Assembly (NCBI RefSeq): GCF_026151205.1
Contig: NC_087081.1
Location: forward strand, 7,993,246-8,057,245
From: Bolinopsis microptera
Lineage: Eukaryota; Ctenophora; Tentaculata; Lobata; Bolinopsidae
Length of the DNA: 64,000 nt
Direction: 5' to 3'
Within the stretch, counting starts at the first letter, position 1. Every line of letters starts with the position of its first letter. Below, in pieces: positions 11,235 to 23,891 of the stretch. The notes under the pieces are model-generated. The model made no database searches, had not been told where the DNA came from, and saw nothing but the letters and a program-made list of their open reading frames with translations. The position numbers were made by a program, and so were the translations under genes.

Positions 11235-11857
11235 GAGACGTGGAATCCAAGGAAGATTTTCTGTATTTTTTCATATTGCGTGTAATATAAATATTGTGTG
11301 TTAAGTATTATGATTCATTTAATTAATCTTAATTTCAAAAGCTTACGATGTTAATTGACATCAAGATATCAACTTTTACAGGCAAAATTCATATGATTGT
11401 CGTTTTAAGGCTGAAAGAATGTGTTTAGAGCTCTGAATCTGTGCTACTCTAATATAAATGGTAGGAAAAGGTTAACTTTAGTTGAAGTCTCATGTCTCTA
11501 CGACCTTTACTGAGCAATGGATGAGACGCGACCGCGCCTTAAAATGGAGGCGCAGAGACATGTTGATGCTAAGGTCGTAGAGACATGAGACCTTGACTAA
11601 AGTTAACCTTTTTATCACATTTATATTACACTCCATTGCTTTCGGGACCCTGTCTAGACGTTTTAAGGTCAAAAACGGCAATTTTAAGAATTTTACCTGT
11701 ATAAGCACCTCAAAAAATTAGGGCGTGGCATGTGCAGTCCCATCCCAGACGAGTTGGACCAAAAAAAATTTTTTTGTGGGTGTTTTAGCCATGGGATCAA
11801 CGTTTGAGCTTATACTCAGCAAAATTTGAGAAATTTTATTTTTTTTGAACCAACCTA
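11235..11857 (-). mobile_element. 5'-truncated LINE copy (3' end only), opposite orientation
   Basis: The reverse complement matches 9729-10345, covering the last roughly 20 codons of the LINE ORF and the 3' UTR with its hairpin. The match stops near 11857. This looks like a second, severely 5'-truncated insertion of the same LINE family, tail-to-tail with the first. Confidence 0.8.
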
Positions 11858-11860
11858 ATT

Positions 11861-12013
11861 AACAAGGACATAAAATATGTCACCACTTGCCTACAAGACA
11901 AATTCCTAAATTCATTCAAGTCTACAGTCAACAAGCATGTGCTTACTGCACAAGCACATAAACCGGATGACAAGGACTGGGACAACTCAAATTTCGTACT
12001 TTTAGAAATTTAA
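11861..12013 (+). pseudogene. Possible LINE ORF C-terminus remnant
   Basis: Fifty codons are open to a TAA, with a sequence such as LQDKFLNSFKSTVNKHVL followed by DDKDWDNSNFVLLEI. The pattern resembles C-termini of LINE ORF2 proteins but differs from the LINE at 6893-9787. It abuts the truncation point of the inverted LINE copy. Assignment is by general appearance only. Confidence 0.3.
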
Positions 12014-14058
12014 ATAATTTGGATCATAATAACGAGCAACAAAACTTTAACCTCATAACAAAATATGACTATCTTCGAGCATTTATTACAATGCTATCGA
12101 CACCGCGCAATTTCACTGTCATTTACAACTTTTAAAAGATAAAAATATCACCGCGCATTCTTCAGACCCTGTGTCGCTGTTCTAAATTTATGTCAAGAGA
12201 TAAGAGTTATTTAAAATTCTTAATAGTACTATTTAAATTTGCTAATAGCATAATCATATTTTATACATTATTAATACTTTATACATTGTGTGCATATATT
12301 TATATTTGATTGTAATTAAAGATTTTAAGGCGTTAGTGCCGAGTAATGCCTTCGGGTAGTGCTCCTCAATCGATTATATACTTCGCCAATCAACAATTTT
12401 CCCGAATAATTTGTAACCTATAATATTTAAAATTTTCATTGACTAAATATATTCTGCTACTATAGTTTTCTTAAATAATATCGTACTGTTATGAGATTAC
12501 GTTTGTCCTCAATACATTTAATGGATGATATATCCGTACAATTATTAACCGAAATAGAAACTCGTCGATGTGAAATGCGGGGCAGCTCGGACGACGATCC
12601 GCGCATCATTAGATAAGCAACCAATAACGGTACGTCCACTATACAGCCACAATATAGCCACAATATAGCCACAATATAGCCACTATTACAATTAACATGG
12701 TTTCAGCTACACAGTCATGATATTGTGACTGTGAAATACTGTTAAATAATTTTAGTATAAAATATGTAACACATAAAATCATATACCAAATCCTATTGTT
12801 ATAATGCAATACGCATGACCTTTTAGATAATTTAGTTTCCTTTCTTCATGTTGACTCTCAATGTTGCAATTAGATTGAATCCAAATTAAATGCCGAATTC
12901 TTAATGACGAATGACGAGACTGGCAGGTCGTCTTCGCCCATACTTTGAGTTGCACTAATTTTAACCACTCGCTATTTTAGTCTATTAATTGATAATAAGA
13001 TAGAATTTAGGGTTTGTTGGGTTTGTTAGGTTCATATCAATTAGTAGACTATTTTAGTCTACTAATTGATAATAAGGTATACCACAATAGAATTCAGGGT
13101 CTGTTGGGTTTGTTAGGTTCACTTAGACGATCACTTCACGGATTTGAGAACTTAGTCGAGCTTACTTCGGGATCTCTTTGGCGCTGTACAGCTATGTTAA
13201 GTGAACAGAATGGACTACAATGCAATCATTGCTAGCCGCAGGGCGCGGGCGCGCGCTACCACAAGCACGAGGGGTTCGGTTATATCGTACTGCATGGTTA
13301 GAGCAATTTTAAGTTTAACATGTATTATATACTATAAACTAAAATTTTTTGTACTGTATCATGTATCAATATTAAATATGCATGTGTTATATATGATAAC
13401 TAAAAATTATTCTTGATTTGATATTTTTTACAAAAAGCACATTTAATTATATTTGGTATGCATGTACAATTTTGAAAAGATTGTGCATGAAATTAAAGTG
13501 CGTTTACGCTACCAAAATTAAACGAAAAATTAAACAGAATATCGTTAAAGATCATCATGCAGCACTTTAATTTTGAGACAATTCGACCAAATCTACTAAC
13601 GCTATTCACTATTAGTATTGTGCTTTTCATGCAGAAATTTACGAAAATAGAGTTTTTGAATTTGTTAGATCTAAAATATAAATCTAAATGATTTGTATAG
13701 ATGCATATATTGCACGCAATTTGGAAAGTGTGATTTCTATGGAAATTTAAACCGCACAAATATTTATACTCTACACTGCTTCCCATAATGCCAAATTTTG
13801 AGCGTTCTTGTTATAAAAATAATAAGTTTCTTTCTAATATTAATAATATAATGTTAATCAAGAACGGGATACCCAGAGCTGAGACGATACATAACTAAAC
13901 CTAAATAGATACTGACAGTAATGCCGCCACTAGTTCAACTAGAAACTTATTAACATTAACTATTTACTGACAATACTGACAATTGCTACAGTTATAATAG
14001 ACTATAAAATTATAACATACAGCAATGAATACAGAGATATAGACATTAATGTACGCAC
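12014..14058. other. Intergenic, no supported gene
   Basis: AT-rich with only short chance ORFs. Small tandem repeats are present: ATATAGCCACA copies at about 12650-12683, and a duplicated unit of about 80 bp at 12973-13125 (TTTTAGTCTA...TTGGGTTTGTTAGG). This is where downstream exons of the astacin gene would be expected on the minus strand. I found no HExxH-encoding sequence. Confidence 0.5.
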
Positions 14059-15058
14059 CAAGATTGTTGTCCAGCAGATAAGGAATGGTGTTTTTCTCCC
14101 ATATTCGGTATTCTTGGCGTGGTAGACCCCGTTTCTGCCTGCTCCCGAACACTGAGCTGATCATGTAATCTTGTACGATATCTCCTTGGAACAGAGCTCG
14201 TCCATTCACTGTCACTCCTGAATGTTGGATAAAAGATTAGCAATGTAAATTATGCAAAGAGTGACAACCATGATATTAGTACGCATATTGGTTTCCAAGT
14301 TTCTTTAAATATCGAATTGATTGTTTTTCCATGATTTGTACTGTAATAAAAGGCGTAAAATTCGTTTTGATTGAAATTTTGTTTGACTGAAATTTTGTTT
14401 GACTGAAATTTTGTTTGACTGAAATTTAGCTTTTGTCAATCATGCCTTATAAGGGAAAAAGTTAAAACTGGGGTATCGTCAGGTGTTTTTGTAATTTGAA
14501 ATTCATGCCACACAATCACCGCCAAACTGTTAGCACCGCGAACTGTAGTGTTATCAGATTCATTTCAAGTATGAAGTAGGATCCTGAGATCACAAAAATT
14601 ACCCGTTTTTGGTTTTGATTTCATTTTAATTCATTATTATAGTCGTCCTGTTTGCAGTGGTTGACTTGGAATTATTACACTTGAGTCAATATTTATATAG
14701 CTACTATATTAATGCTTTTCATACAAAGTTACAACAAAATGTTTATGTTATGTATCCTGGCGTTGGACAGGATATTTACCCGCTTAAAATATTTCCATCG
14801 CGTTACATAATACTCAATAAATGTAATAGATTTGTAGTGTTGTAATTAGTTTAAAATAATATGGGAGATTGGATGTTGGAGTAAGGTTACAGTAATTATG
14901 ATCAAAACTGTTTTAGAAAAGTAAAAATCACTGTCTAAACGAATTATCTCACCCTCATTCAACTCGTGTATCAGCTGACTATCCTTATCTGACAGGGTCA
15001 CACACAACGAAACGAAAGCAAGGATATGCACGCAAAAACTTTCAAAACTTGAAACCAT
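14059..15058 (-). CDS. Astacin-type metalloprotease, 5' exons only
   Basis: Two exons join in frame: 15058-14953 and 14217-14059. Exon 1 begins MVSSFESF and has a hydrophobic signal-like stretch (VHILAFVSLCVTL). Exon 2 has the astacin prodomain motif FQGDI, whose Asp occupies the zinc in the zymogen, a furin-like site RQKR, and the start of a catalytic domain (YRIWEKNTIPYLLDNNL). It ends at a GTGCGT donor in phase 1. The zinc motif HExxHxxGxxH is not found downstream on this strand within the window; that DNA is filled with transposon sequence. The gene is either truncated or split by a very large intron. A secreted or extracellular protease is inferred from family knowledge. Confidence 0.65.
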
Positions 15059-17152
15059 AATTAGATAATTGCTGCAAATCCGATGTTAATCGTTCAAGAA
15101 TCCTTTGGCACTAAATCTGGTTTTAAAAAAACGATTTCGTGTCAGCAGCCAGGAGACGGTTTAACCCGAATATGCAGAAAAAACAAATATAACTTTCTAA
15201 ATCCGTTCGTAATCCACAATTACTATAAATAGTTAATATTTGAGGTCAGAATTATTAGCCTTAATTTTATCGCGTTTAATAGTAATTAGGTAATAACAAT
15301 TGAAATTATGCCTGTGTGACGACACACTGTGTAACAATGGAAATTTCTTTCCGGAAATTGGCATATTCTGACCAAAGTACAGTGAACAATTACAATTGTT
15401 TCTAATACCATATAATTCTGGCATTGTCTACTGTATCAGTTAAATTACTGGCAACTAGCGTAAAACCATGCCAATAGAACAGATGCCACATTTTAATTAT
15501 GAATTTTTGTTTCCGTTGGCGATCTGTCAAAATAAGCAGTACCCTCACAAAACTGCATGACAGCCATGTTATTAAAATGTTTTATTAACTTGTTACGTAA
15601 AACTATAATTTGGTATTATATTGATTTCAAATAGCAATTTAGCCACTGTTATGCATATTCGATCCAATAAATTATAAAGTTATTAAAACGTATTAATTAT
15701 ACTCTTTTTTTAAGGCTTCGATTTTCTTAAAAGTCATAAACAATTCTGTCTCAAGAAGCATCACCATGATAGACGTAGCAAAACTCAATATTACCGGTTT
15801 TTAACTTTAAGCACATATTAGAATTAATGACAAACATTTTATATAGACGAGTTCCATTGTCCAACTAATCATACTTAAACTTATCATTTACCTAATTCAG
15901 CACCTTCTGGATGTAAACACAGAAATCTCATTTACTTGTACTTAAAACCTGATAAAGTCAAGTAAAACCATTAGATAAGATTTAAAATAAAAATCATAAT
16001 CAGAATGCATATCTACATTGCTTCAAAGTGACAATAGTTGTGGAAACACTCTTTAATATGATCAGGTAAATAATTGTAATTATTTGAATTAATCAATTGT
16101 AATTACAGTCGCAATTTATAACTACTAAGTTATTACTTTACTTTCATAATCATAGTTGCATAAAACTTTGAACTTTCCATACAAGATATGATTATTTCTA
16201 TTTTCTTCCAATCCTTCGATTATCACAATTACATTTGATAATTGATCAATAATTGATTAATAATGGATTAATAATTGATTAATAATTGGTTAATAATTGA
16301 ATAATAATTGATTAATAATTGATTGATAATGAGAATTATTTCCTCAATAACGTTTTGATCACAACCAAATCCACACCATTGCTGCTTGCGATTAAATGAA
16401 ATGAGGTATTTATATCCCGCTCATATCATGATTAACCAACAGCACAAGGACGGCAGCTGTGCAGAAGACGTGTGCGTGATATGAGCAAATGAGAAATGTA
16501 AACATTAGGAACAATCGATCAATAATAGAAACGTTTGAAATTAACGTCGACCATACAAAGTAAGCATGCTTGTTTTAACAAACAAGAATTTATTATAAGA
16601 TAAAATTATACAAATATACACATCTTTTAACGGCAATAATCCGGACTATAATGGGACCCCAAATGGTCCTAGAGTTTTAAAACTGGTCTTATATTTCTCC
16701 AAAATAAACCAAACACTGTTTTCCAGGATCGATACGAAAAAAGCGTTAATCTTTTAAGCCGATCAAAATTTTGCTTGTAAATATCTGTCCAAATTATCAC
16801 CATCAAAATAATTCTGATATCTACAGTACTCAGTACACAGGGGGACTATAATAGTGCAAAGAAACTGCTGCTAACTGCTGCTAACTGCTGCACCATAGTC
16901 CCCCTGTGAGTAGGGACATAGCGGAATATGCGGAATCTATCCGGCATTCATAATAAATATGATCGGTGGTATCTACATTCTACAACTACTATAAAAATCA
17001 CAAAATAAAGTTAGTTGAACAACTAAATCGGGCATTTAAGTCGAATAACAACAAAGGAAAGTGAAGCCAATGAAAATTCTATTGGCCCCATCAATCTCCA
17101 AAAGTACTCTACCTATTTGCCTACGACTGACGGTATATTTCTAAGGGGCCAT
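15059..17152. other. Intergenic, no supported gene
   Basis: AT-rich. Holds a degenerate TTGATTAATAA tandem array at about 16235-16330 and the hairpin at 16836-16908. No coding exon is supported. Confidence 0.5.
16836..16908. repeat. Hairpin with internal 10-bp repeats
   Basis: CACAGGGGGACTAT (16836-16849) is perfectly complementary to ATAGTCCCCCTGTG (16895-16908). Between them lie about three copies of CTGCTGCTAA. It could be a small foldback element or structured RNA. Confidence 0.6.
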
Positions 17153-20100
17153 TACAAAAAGGGGCACAAAGAGCAACAGGAAAACTAGTGATAGTCTTGG
17201 TGAAATGTTGTTGTTGAACTCATAGTTCTCCCCACGTTCCAACATGTTGGAATAAAGTTTGCCCTCTTCAAAGTTTACGTTGAGGATCCTGGCGTCCTGG
17301 GTGATTCTGAAACACAAGGAAATATTTTCATTTCTTGTAACAAGTTTCCTAGAGTAAAATTAACGGCAAATACTGATCATAGTTGAGGAGTCGGTTAATT
17401 GATAACCAACTTCTATAACCGGCTCCTATGCACCAGTACAATAATGTATTTACCTAGAATCTGATGGCAGACTAGGAGCGCTGGCATGACAACGGAACTC
17501 TTTTTCTGACTCCTTCTTTCTTTTAAGTGTGCAGTTTACCCTGATTAAGATTAAAATCAATCTAACTGATTACGATTTTTATGCAGCCAAAAGAAATATT
17601 TAAATATTCCAAAGGAATGCGAAGAATTGCAGTATAATTCTTAATGTCTATATATCTTTAAAAATAATCTCAGAATGTTTGTGTGTGTGTGCGTGTGTCT
17701 GTGCGTGTGTCTGAGTGTGTGTAATTTCCGGTCGGTTAAATTTTTAAAAACGGTAAGAGTTACAGTACTGGTTTTTCGGTTTAGTGTCGACAAAACTCTG
17801 ACGAAGCCCATAAGCAAATTTTTTAAAAATCGGCCTGTGGTAAGTGGTTTAATTGATGGTTTTGTACCACAAATGTTAAAATAAAATGGCTTGAGCAGCT
17901 TAATCAAGAAACAGTAAGAGTTACGGGGCTCGCTCTCACTCCCATTACTGTATATTATGTACCGTATATATTACACTGCCATGTAATACTTTAAACTTAT
18001 TAGGGGAGGAATCGCTCAAAGACTGTCGAGAGAGTTCATACTTTCATACAACAATGTAATACATGTTTTCAAATATGCGGGTGTGGACTGTGGTGCGGAG
18101 TTAATAAGGGTTAATTTCTATTGATTATTGTTTAAGATATTATTTTTTAAGCTGTTACTGTTAAGGATACTATTGGATACGTGAAGACACTCCTAATCCG
18201 GGTTCTGACTCAGCGGCAGTGAAATCCCGGCCGAAGGCCGGGTTACACTAGTATATATATAATTTCTATCTTACTTTTGATAAGCTATTTGCAATCCCTC
18301 ATCATCCGCAAAAGAAACAACAACATCGCCGAAGATATCGTGTGAGTAGGTTCCTGTGAACGATTTGAGAGTATCTGAGTCATCAGGAACGTAAAGGCCC
18401 CAGTCAGGATCACTTCTGTCTCGTTCAGGTGTATCATCCCACTCAGCTAGGAAAGATTGTGTTACTTTCACTGTGACTAAACAAATTGTAGGGTAGGACT
18501 CTAAAGAAAGACTCTAAAGAAAACTAAAGGACATGTTTCGCATCCTTTATTGATTAGTATCTTTACGATATAATAGGGAGATTCATTTTCTAATCAAATT
18601 CTATACTGCATTTTTGACCGTTTTGCGATACTTTTAGAGTTGACAGTTGAGAACCCTCCAAATTTTGATAAAGATTTTAAGGACTGGACGTGATTTCGAG
18701 GTTGATCAGAGGCATTTCTATAAGATATAAAATATTCATCTGTAAGTTGGCCTACATGGGTAGGTGCAGATGTTCTGGGCAGTTATCCACGGTTCCTTGT
18801 CCATGATCATGTCTTGTATAAACCATGTGATCAGTTGGTTAGTGGTTCGAGCTGAAGAGGAGTTGTTACTTTTACAGTTCTAGTTCGGGTAGAGCACCAA
18901 ATATCTTTCCGCAATACTAATTATAAGAGGGTAACTTTTATGATGACAAAAGGAACAGCAACTTGTAAAGCCAAAGGGAACTAGCAAATAAAATGAACCT
19001 TTGAGACCACCAGTGCAGGAGAGATAGATCCCATACTCCCTTTCTCTGCTGAGGGTGATGAAGGTGTGAGTGGTGAAAGTGTCTCCTCCATGTGCCAATA
19101 TCTCTTCTCCCTCATACTGCCCTTTCACCCAACCTGACGAGATCACGGTTATCAGTCTCCTTGTATGGGCATCACGTGACGCTGTATATAAGGAGCGTTA
19201 AAATGTAGAGATCAGCCTGATATTGTTTTGCAGGATGGTTACAGCAGATCAAAAACCCTTGTGGCCCTTCGTTACGCCACTTCCACAAGTCACCATGGCA
19301 CCCACCCATCAGGAGTTTTCTTCTTTTTTTCCACAAAAATAACAGTAAGATGTTTTAATTATGTTGTTGAAGTGTTGAAAAATACTAAGCGACCATCATA
19401 CTCACTGTAAGAATAACACTCCCTTACTTACTTACTTACTTATAGTATAATCACTCATTTCTGAAGAGGCTGGAAACGTAGGTTTGGTGATCTGCCCAGT
19501 TACCCCAAAGTATTTTCCAATGTCAAATGCGGTCTGGTCCCAAAACTGAGACGTTTAGTAATTTTAATAGTAGCGTAAGAACTGATCAGAGCTTAAACTT
19601 TTTACGATAATACCTGACCAAAATCATCACTCCGACTAAAACATATTCGTGTTAAAATTTTAAAAGATTGTTCCAATAAAATAATTAAATAAGAAGAACG
19701 AGAAAGTAAGAAGTAACAAAAAGTAACGATTTAAAAAAGTAAAATTCTCACTAGATCGGCGTATCTCTCCCCGTTATTTTCCACAATGTGCCTCATATAC
19801 TTGTTCATATCCTCAGCAGTAGAGTGAACCGAGCCAGCCTGTCCCACCAGATCTATTATTCTGAGGAGGGATTGTTGTTTTGATGAAGGAGTAAATACAG
19901 TTCTTATCTTGGCGCTAGTAATTAGCGCTATGAACGTTATAATTTAGCGCTAACCATCGCGTTTAGACTATCGAAAAAGAACTCTATGTTCAATTGCGAA
20001 AATCTTTGTAAATCTTTGGACCATAATAATAATTGTGCAATCTTATGAATATCCTAATCTTGATTTTGTTTCAATAATAAATAAAACAAAATTCTGACTT

Positions 20101-22164
20101 ACAAGTCAGCGTCCGTTTGAAGTTCATAAAAAGAACCATTGAATGGTTCGTAGCCCTTCAATGTGTTCCCAGTCTTAAAGGCTTCCTTGAAGGAGGTTTT
20201 AGTGTTGGTCATCCCTAGAGGATCCAGAATGTGCTCCTTTATCAAAACATCCCATGTTTTGTCTGTAATACGAAAAGACAAATGTTAGCGATTGTTAATC
20301 AATCTTTGCTTTTTAAATTATCTAGTTAATCTTGAGATTAAAAAATTTTTTGACCCAGATTTCTGGATCACCATATGCTTCAAGTTTACAGTTAACTGGA
20401 TCGATCATGAACAAAAAGTAGAATCAGACAAATAAAAATGGACTTTTCTTCTGAGTTTTCTTCAGATACTTACTGGAAAGTTTCTCTATGATGTGTGATC
20501 CTGCCACGTACATCAGATTATTGTATTTGAACTCGGACCGGAATTCGCACTTCTGAAAGAATATGCACGTCATATCGCGCTATAGAAACTTATAGCAAGC
20601 ACTCACATAATATGCAGCAAGTTAAGAAATGTCCTAATTTTTTAATTTTTTAATTTCACGACATAACGGCTCTCAAAAATGTGATTATCATGACGCAACT
20701 ACCAGATTTTCATTAAGAACTAATACAAGTCTTTCATATCATGGAGCCAGGGTTTGGACTGGCTACACCTGGTTAAAGCACTCCCATCCCATTCCATGAT
20801 ACTCAATAAATGTAATAGATTTACAGGGTTGTAATTAGTTTAAAACTGTCCAATGTGAGCCAAACCTCGCCTAGAAACTGTAGTTTGGACATCATTTCCT
20901 CTACATCGAATATATCAGGACCGGAGGCCCACCAGAAATCACTCCTACTCAGGCATGTCTTGTGCGCGAACAGGTCTTTAAATGTTACCTGAAGGAACGA
21001 ACATTGCTGCAAGTGAATATTGCTGTAAATAAACTTATGAATCTTATTAAACGCCATGCCTGATCAGTAGTGACTCATATCCTACAAAATAACCTTCGAA
21101 GCTGCAACGAAATTATTTGAATTACAGATTTTAAACTCATTATGTACTTTTATTTACTATTTAAACTAACCTGTTCCGTCCTCTCAGCTCCTGGTAACTT
21201 AAAAGACCCATAAAAGTCTTTGATGGGCGTGTCCCACGTGAGACCTTTTTCTTTCAACACCTATACACAAAAATGTTAATTGAAATGCTGCTACCATGGT
21301 TACATCACAAGCTACATCACAAGCTATACGTACATTTAACTTTTTGTAACGGATGTCAAAATCTTTATAAAAAATTCTTTAATTGATAAAAACCTTATCT
21401 GCAATGATGGATGTCATGGCTTTGGTCGTGGAGCCGATACCAAACAAGGTATCTGAATTAGCTTTCTGACGTTGTTTAACGTCACTGGGATTAGATGTAG
21501 TGAGATTTCATAAAAATCCTCGACTTTTGAACGGTGAAAAGGAAAATTTCGGACATGAAACGAGCACTGACAATGCTCAAAATCATCATAATCTCTTTCA
21601 TCACTAAAAACGGGGAGATTTAGAATATTTCCTTGTGTTTGGCAAAGTACAAAAAGATAGATTTAAAATATTTCCTTGTGTTTGGCAAAGTACAGGCCCT
21701 CTTACCTGTCTTTACCTGTCTCCGATGACTATGTTAAAGTTTGTTGGTGGATTTCCAATTACCACCCCGACTGTGAGTGCGGCCGTTTTAATGCAGCTGA
21801 ACTCCGACATTGCTGCACGGGACACATTATTACTTTTATTTACTTTAAATAATATGATTTATACAGTGTTACTTTTATTGATTTATATTTATAAAATATT
21901 ATGATTTATGCGTTATTACTTTCATTATTAAATTTAGTAAAGGTTTAATTGTTTTCTCATGGGAACCAAGTACCACGTAACAATTAATCGGTGATAAGTG
22001 ATCCAATTTAACTAATACTAAAATCAAAGAAATTAATTAATGTAAGATTTACCGTCTTCTAGGAAAGTAGTTAACTTGTCTGCATCGAAAGTTGGCTCTA
22101 CCAAGCTGGTAAGTTGAAAGAGAAAGATTGCTAAAATTCCAAACATTCTTTGCAGGCAGCCCAT
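17153..22164 (-). CDS. Secreted beta-lactamase-like serine hydrolase (LACTB/class C family)
   Basis: Fourteen exons join in frame to 546 residues: 22164-22053, 21812-21716, 21484-21394, 21260-21171, 20988-20866, 20552-20474, 20262-20103, 19860-19752, 19545-19440, 19133-18999, 18851-18756, 18476-18275, 17540-17454, 17306-17153. It starts MGCLQRMFGI with a signal-like hydrophobic core. Exon 3 encodes the SxxK nucleophile motif (GSTTKAM), exon 6 the YxN motif (KYNNLMY), exon 7 the conserved LDPLGMTNT and exon 10 the HxG motif (AHGGDTF). The SxxK/YxN/HxG triad marks the penicillin-binding/beta-lactamase serine hydrolase fold. The last exons resemble a DUF3471-type C-terminal domain. The protein ends in a hydrophobic tail (LSLVFLLLFVPLL), suggesting a GPI signal or tail anchor. 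Substrate unknown. Exon borders are hand-called; the exon 9 donor sits in a GTAA repeat and exon 5 uses a weak GTTTGG donor. Confidence 0.85.
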
Positions 22165-23891
22165 TCTGCGATAACATTTGTTAGGGTTGACTAAAGATCT
22201 GGAGTAAATCACCTTAAAAACACGTAAATAGTTTGTAAATTGCTGACGTAGTTATAGTAAAACTGCATACCAGCCCCTTCCATACACATACCCTTCCCTT
22301 CCCACCTCATACCGGTCCCACATACTGCACCCTCCCTCCCACATACTGCACCCTCCCTCCCACATACTATACAGCTATAACCCGGCCCGCCCCTCAGACT
22401 TCTTCTCTTTTACTGGCTATAATTATATTGGGTGTATTGGCATACCGTATGCTTGATAATAGAACCGAGTTCTTAAGTTTTCATTTGTTCTTAACTTAAT
22501 ATACTGTAAACGCATACTTTACTACCAAAGCCAAAGTGAAGGGGATCGAAATGGTTGAACACGCAAATACTGGCTATCTAAATTCCGTGTACAAAATGAC
22601 GAACTCGGCGACTCATAGAAATAATATAAATGGTTCAGTTCTACCTTCCTACTTATAACTTTACAATAAGTCCAGTCCTACCAATCCATGACCGAATCAT
22701 CGTCTGCACAGTAGGATTACTTGCTCCTTCATAAATAAATAGGTTTACTTTCCGTAATACGCCCTGTCCTTAAAGTGCATGTTGGCCTTTTCGCGCCGTG
22801 ATGGGCCCATTAATCTCACAACAAAGTTGTCATGACAACTTAGACGGGTTGTCAAGACAACGGGCTGGTAAACGTAACCCCAACTTATTTGCGTATTTCA
22901 ACGAAATTAAAGCACTCAATAAATGTGTGCAAGCAAAGGGTACAAAGCTAAACGACTTAAGACAACAAGTAGGATTTTAAAAATAATATAAGATCCTAAT
23001 TGTCATTGAGAATTGCAGTTGTAATTTGTACCGATTAGATAATTGAATAAAAGACATCTAACTCGGGAAAATAAAAGGAAGTGTACTTCCGGCTTTCTCA
23101 ATAGCTGTGAGCTGACAATTGGACGAAATCGGAATATCGTACCCTGATTTGATTTAAACTTTTGCAAATATCAAATATAAAAATGAACAGCAAATAGAAC
23201 AAACATATAAAATGGGCCGAAATAATTATATGCTAAAAAGCGTTGATCAGTGATAAAGGTTGAAGTACAGAGGGAAACTTTCACAATAGGAGTTTCATGG
23301 CCGCCCAAAATCTTAATTACATCACCTCCACCTAGGATAACACCACTTCCAACTAGAAAAAAGATGATTAAATTTAAAAGATTTAATTTATGAGAAAAGA
23401 GCCTAATTGATATGGATACCTAAAGTAAAACGAAGACGATGATGATATCGTCTTCAAAAGACAAGAGAAATCGAATTGCTGGAATCTTCGATTTATGAAT
23501 AATTCAGGGTCGCAATAAGACTTAGACACAACTACGCTTTAAAGAAATTGATAAGTTGAAGCCATTAAAATTTATTCGGCAAGAAATTTGAAAATCCTTC
23601 AAGCTCAACAAATATAGAAAACTTTTGAGTTTCAAGGTCAATAACGTGTCTTTCGGCGCTAATCAAAAATTCAAAAGTTTCGAGAAAATTGAAATTTATA
23701 AAAGCTCACATTCTCTCAAAACAATTAGGCTCCCAAAGACCGCCCGGTTCTGAATTACAGTGCTTCCGCACGGCGTTTTGAGGAGGGTTAGAACTATTAC
23801 AATCCCTAAAAGTGATCCGAATGAATCACTAGCACAGTTTGAATTTGAAAAGAAAGCTGTTTTGTTACTTTATTATATGAACCTATTTATA
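22165..23891. other. Intergenic, no supported gene
   Basis: Upstream side of the serine hydrolase gene. A C-rich tandem repeat (CACATACTGCACCCTCCCTC) lies at about 22300-22370. A CTTGCTCCTTCAT motif at 22720-22735 recurs inverted near 25460 and 25550. A 60-codon ORF at 22798-22980 has no recognisable features. Confidence 0.45.

Noticed and set aside
18848-18860. GGTTCGA box, possible tRNA B box
   Set aside because: No cloverleaf pairing or A box; the site is at an exon border of the serine hydrolase gene.
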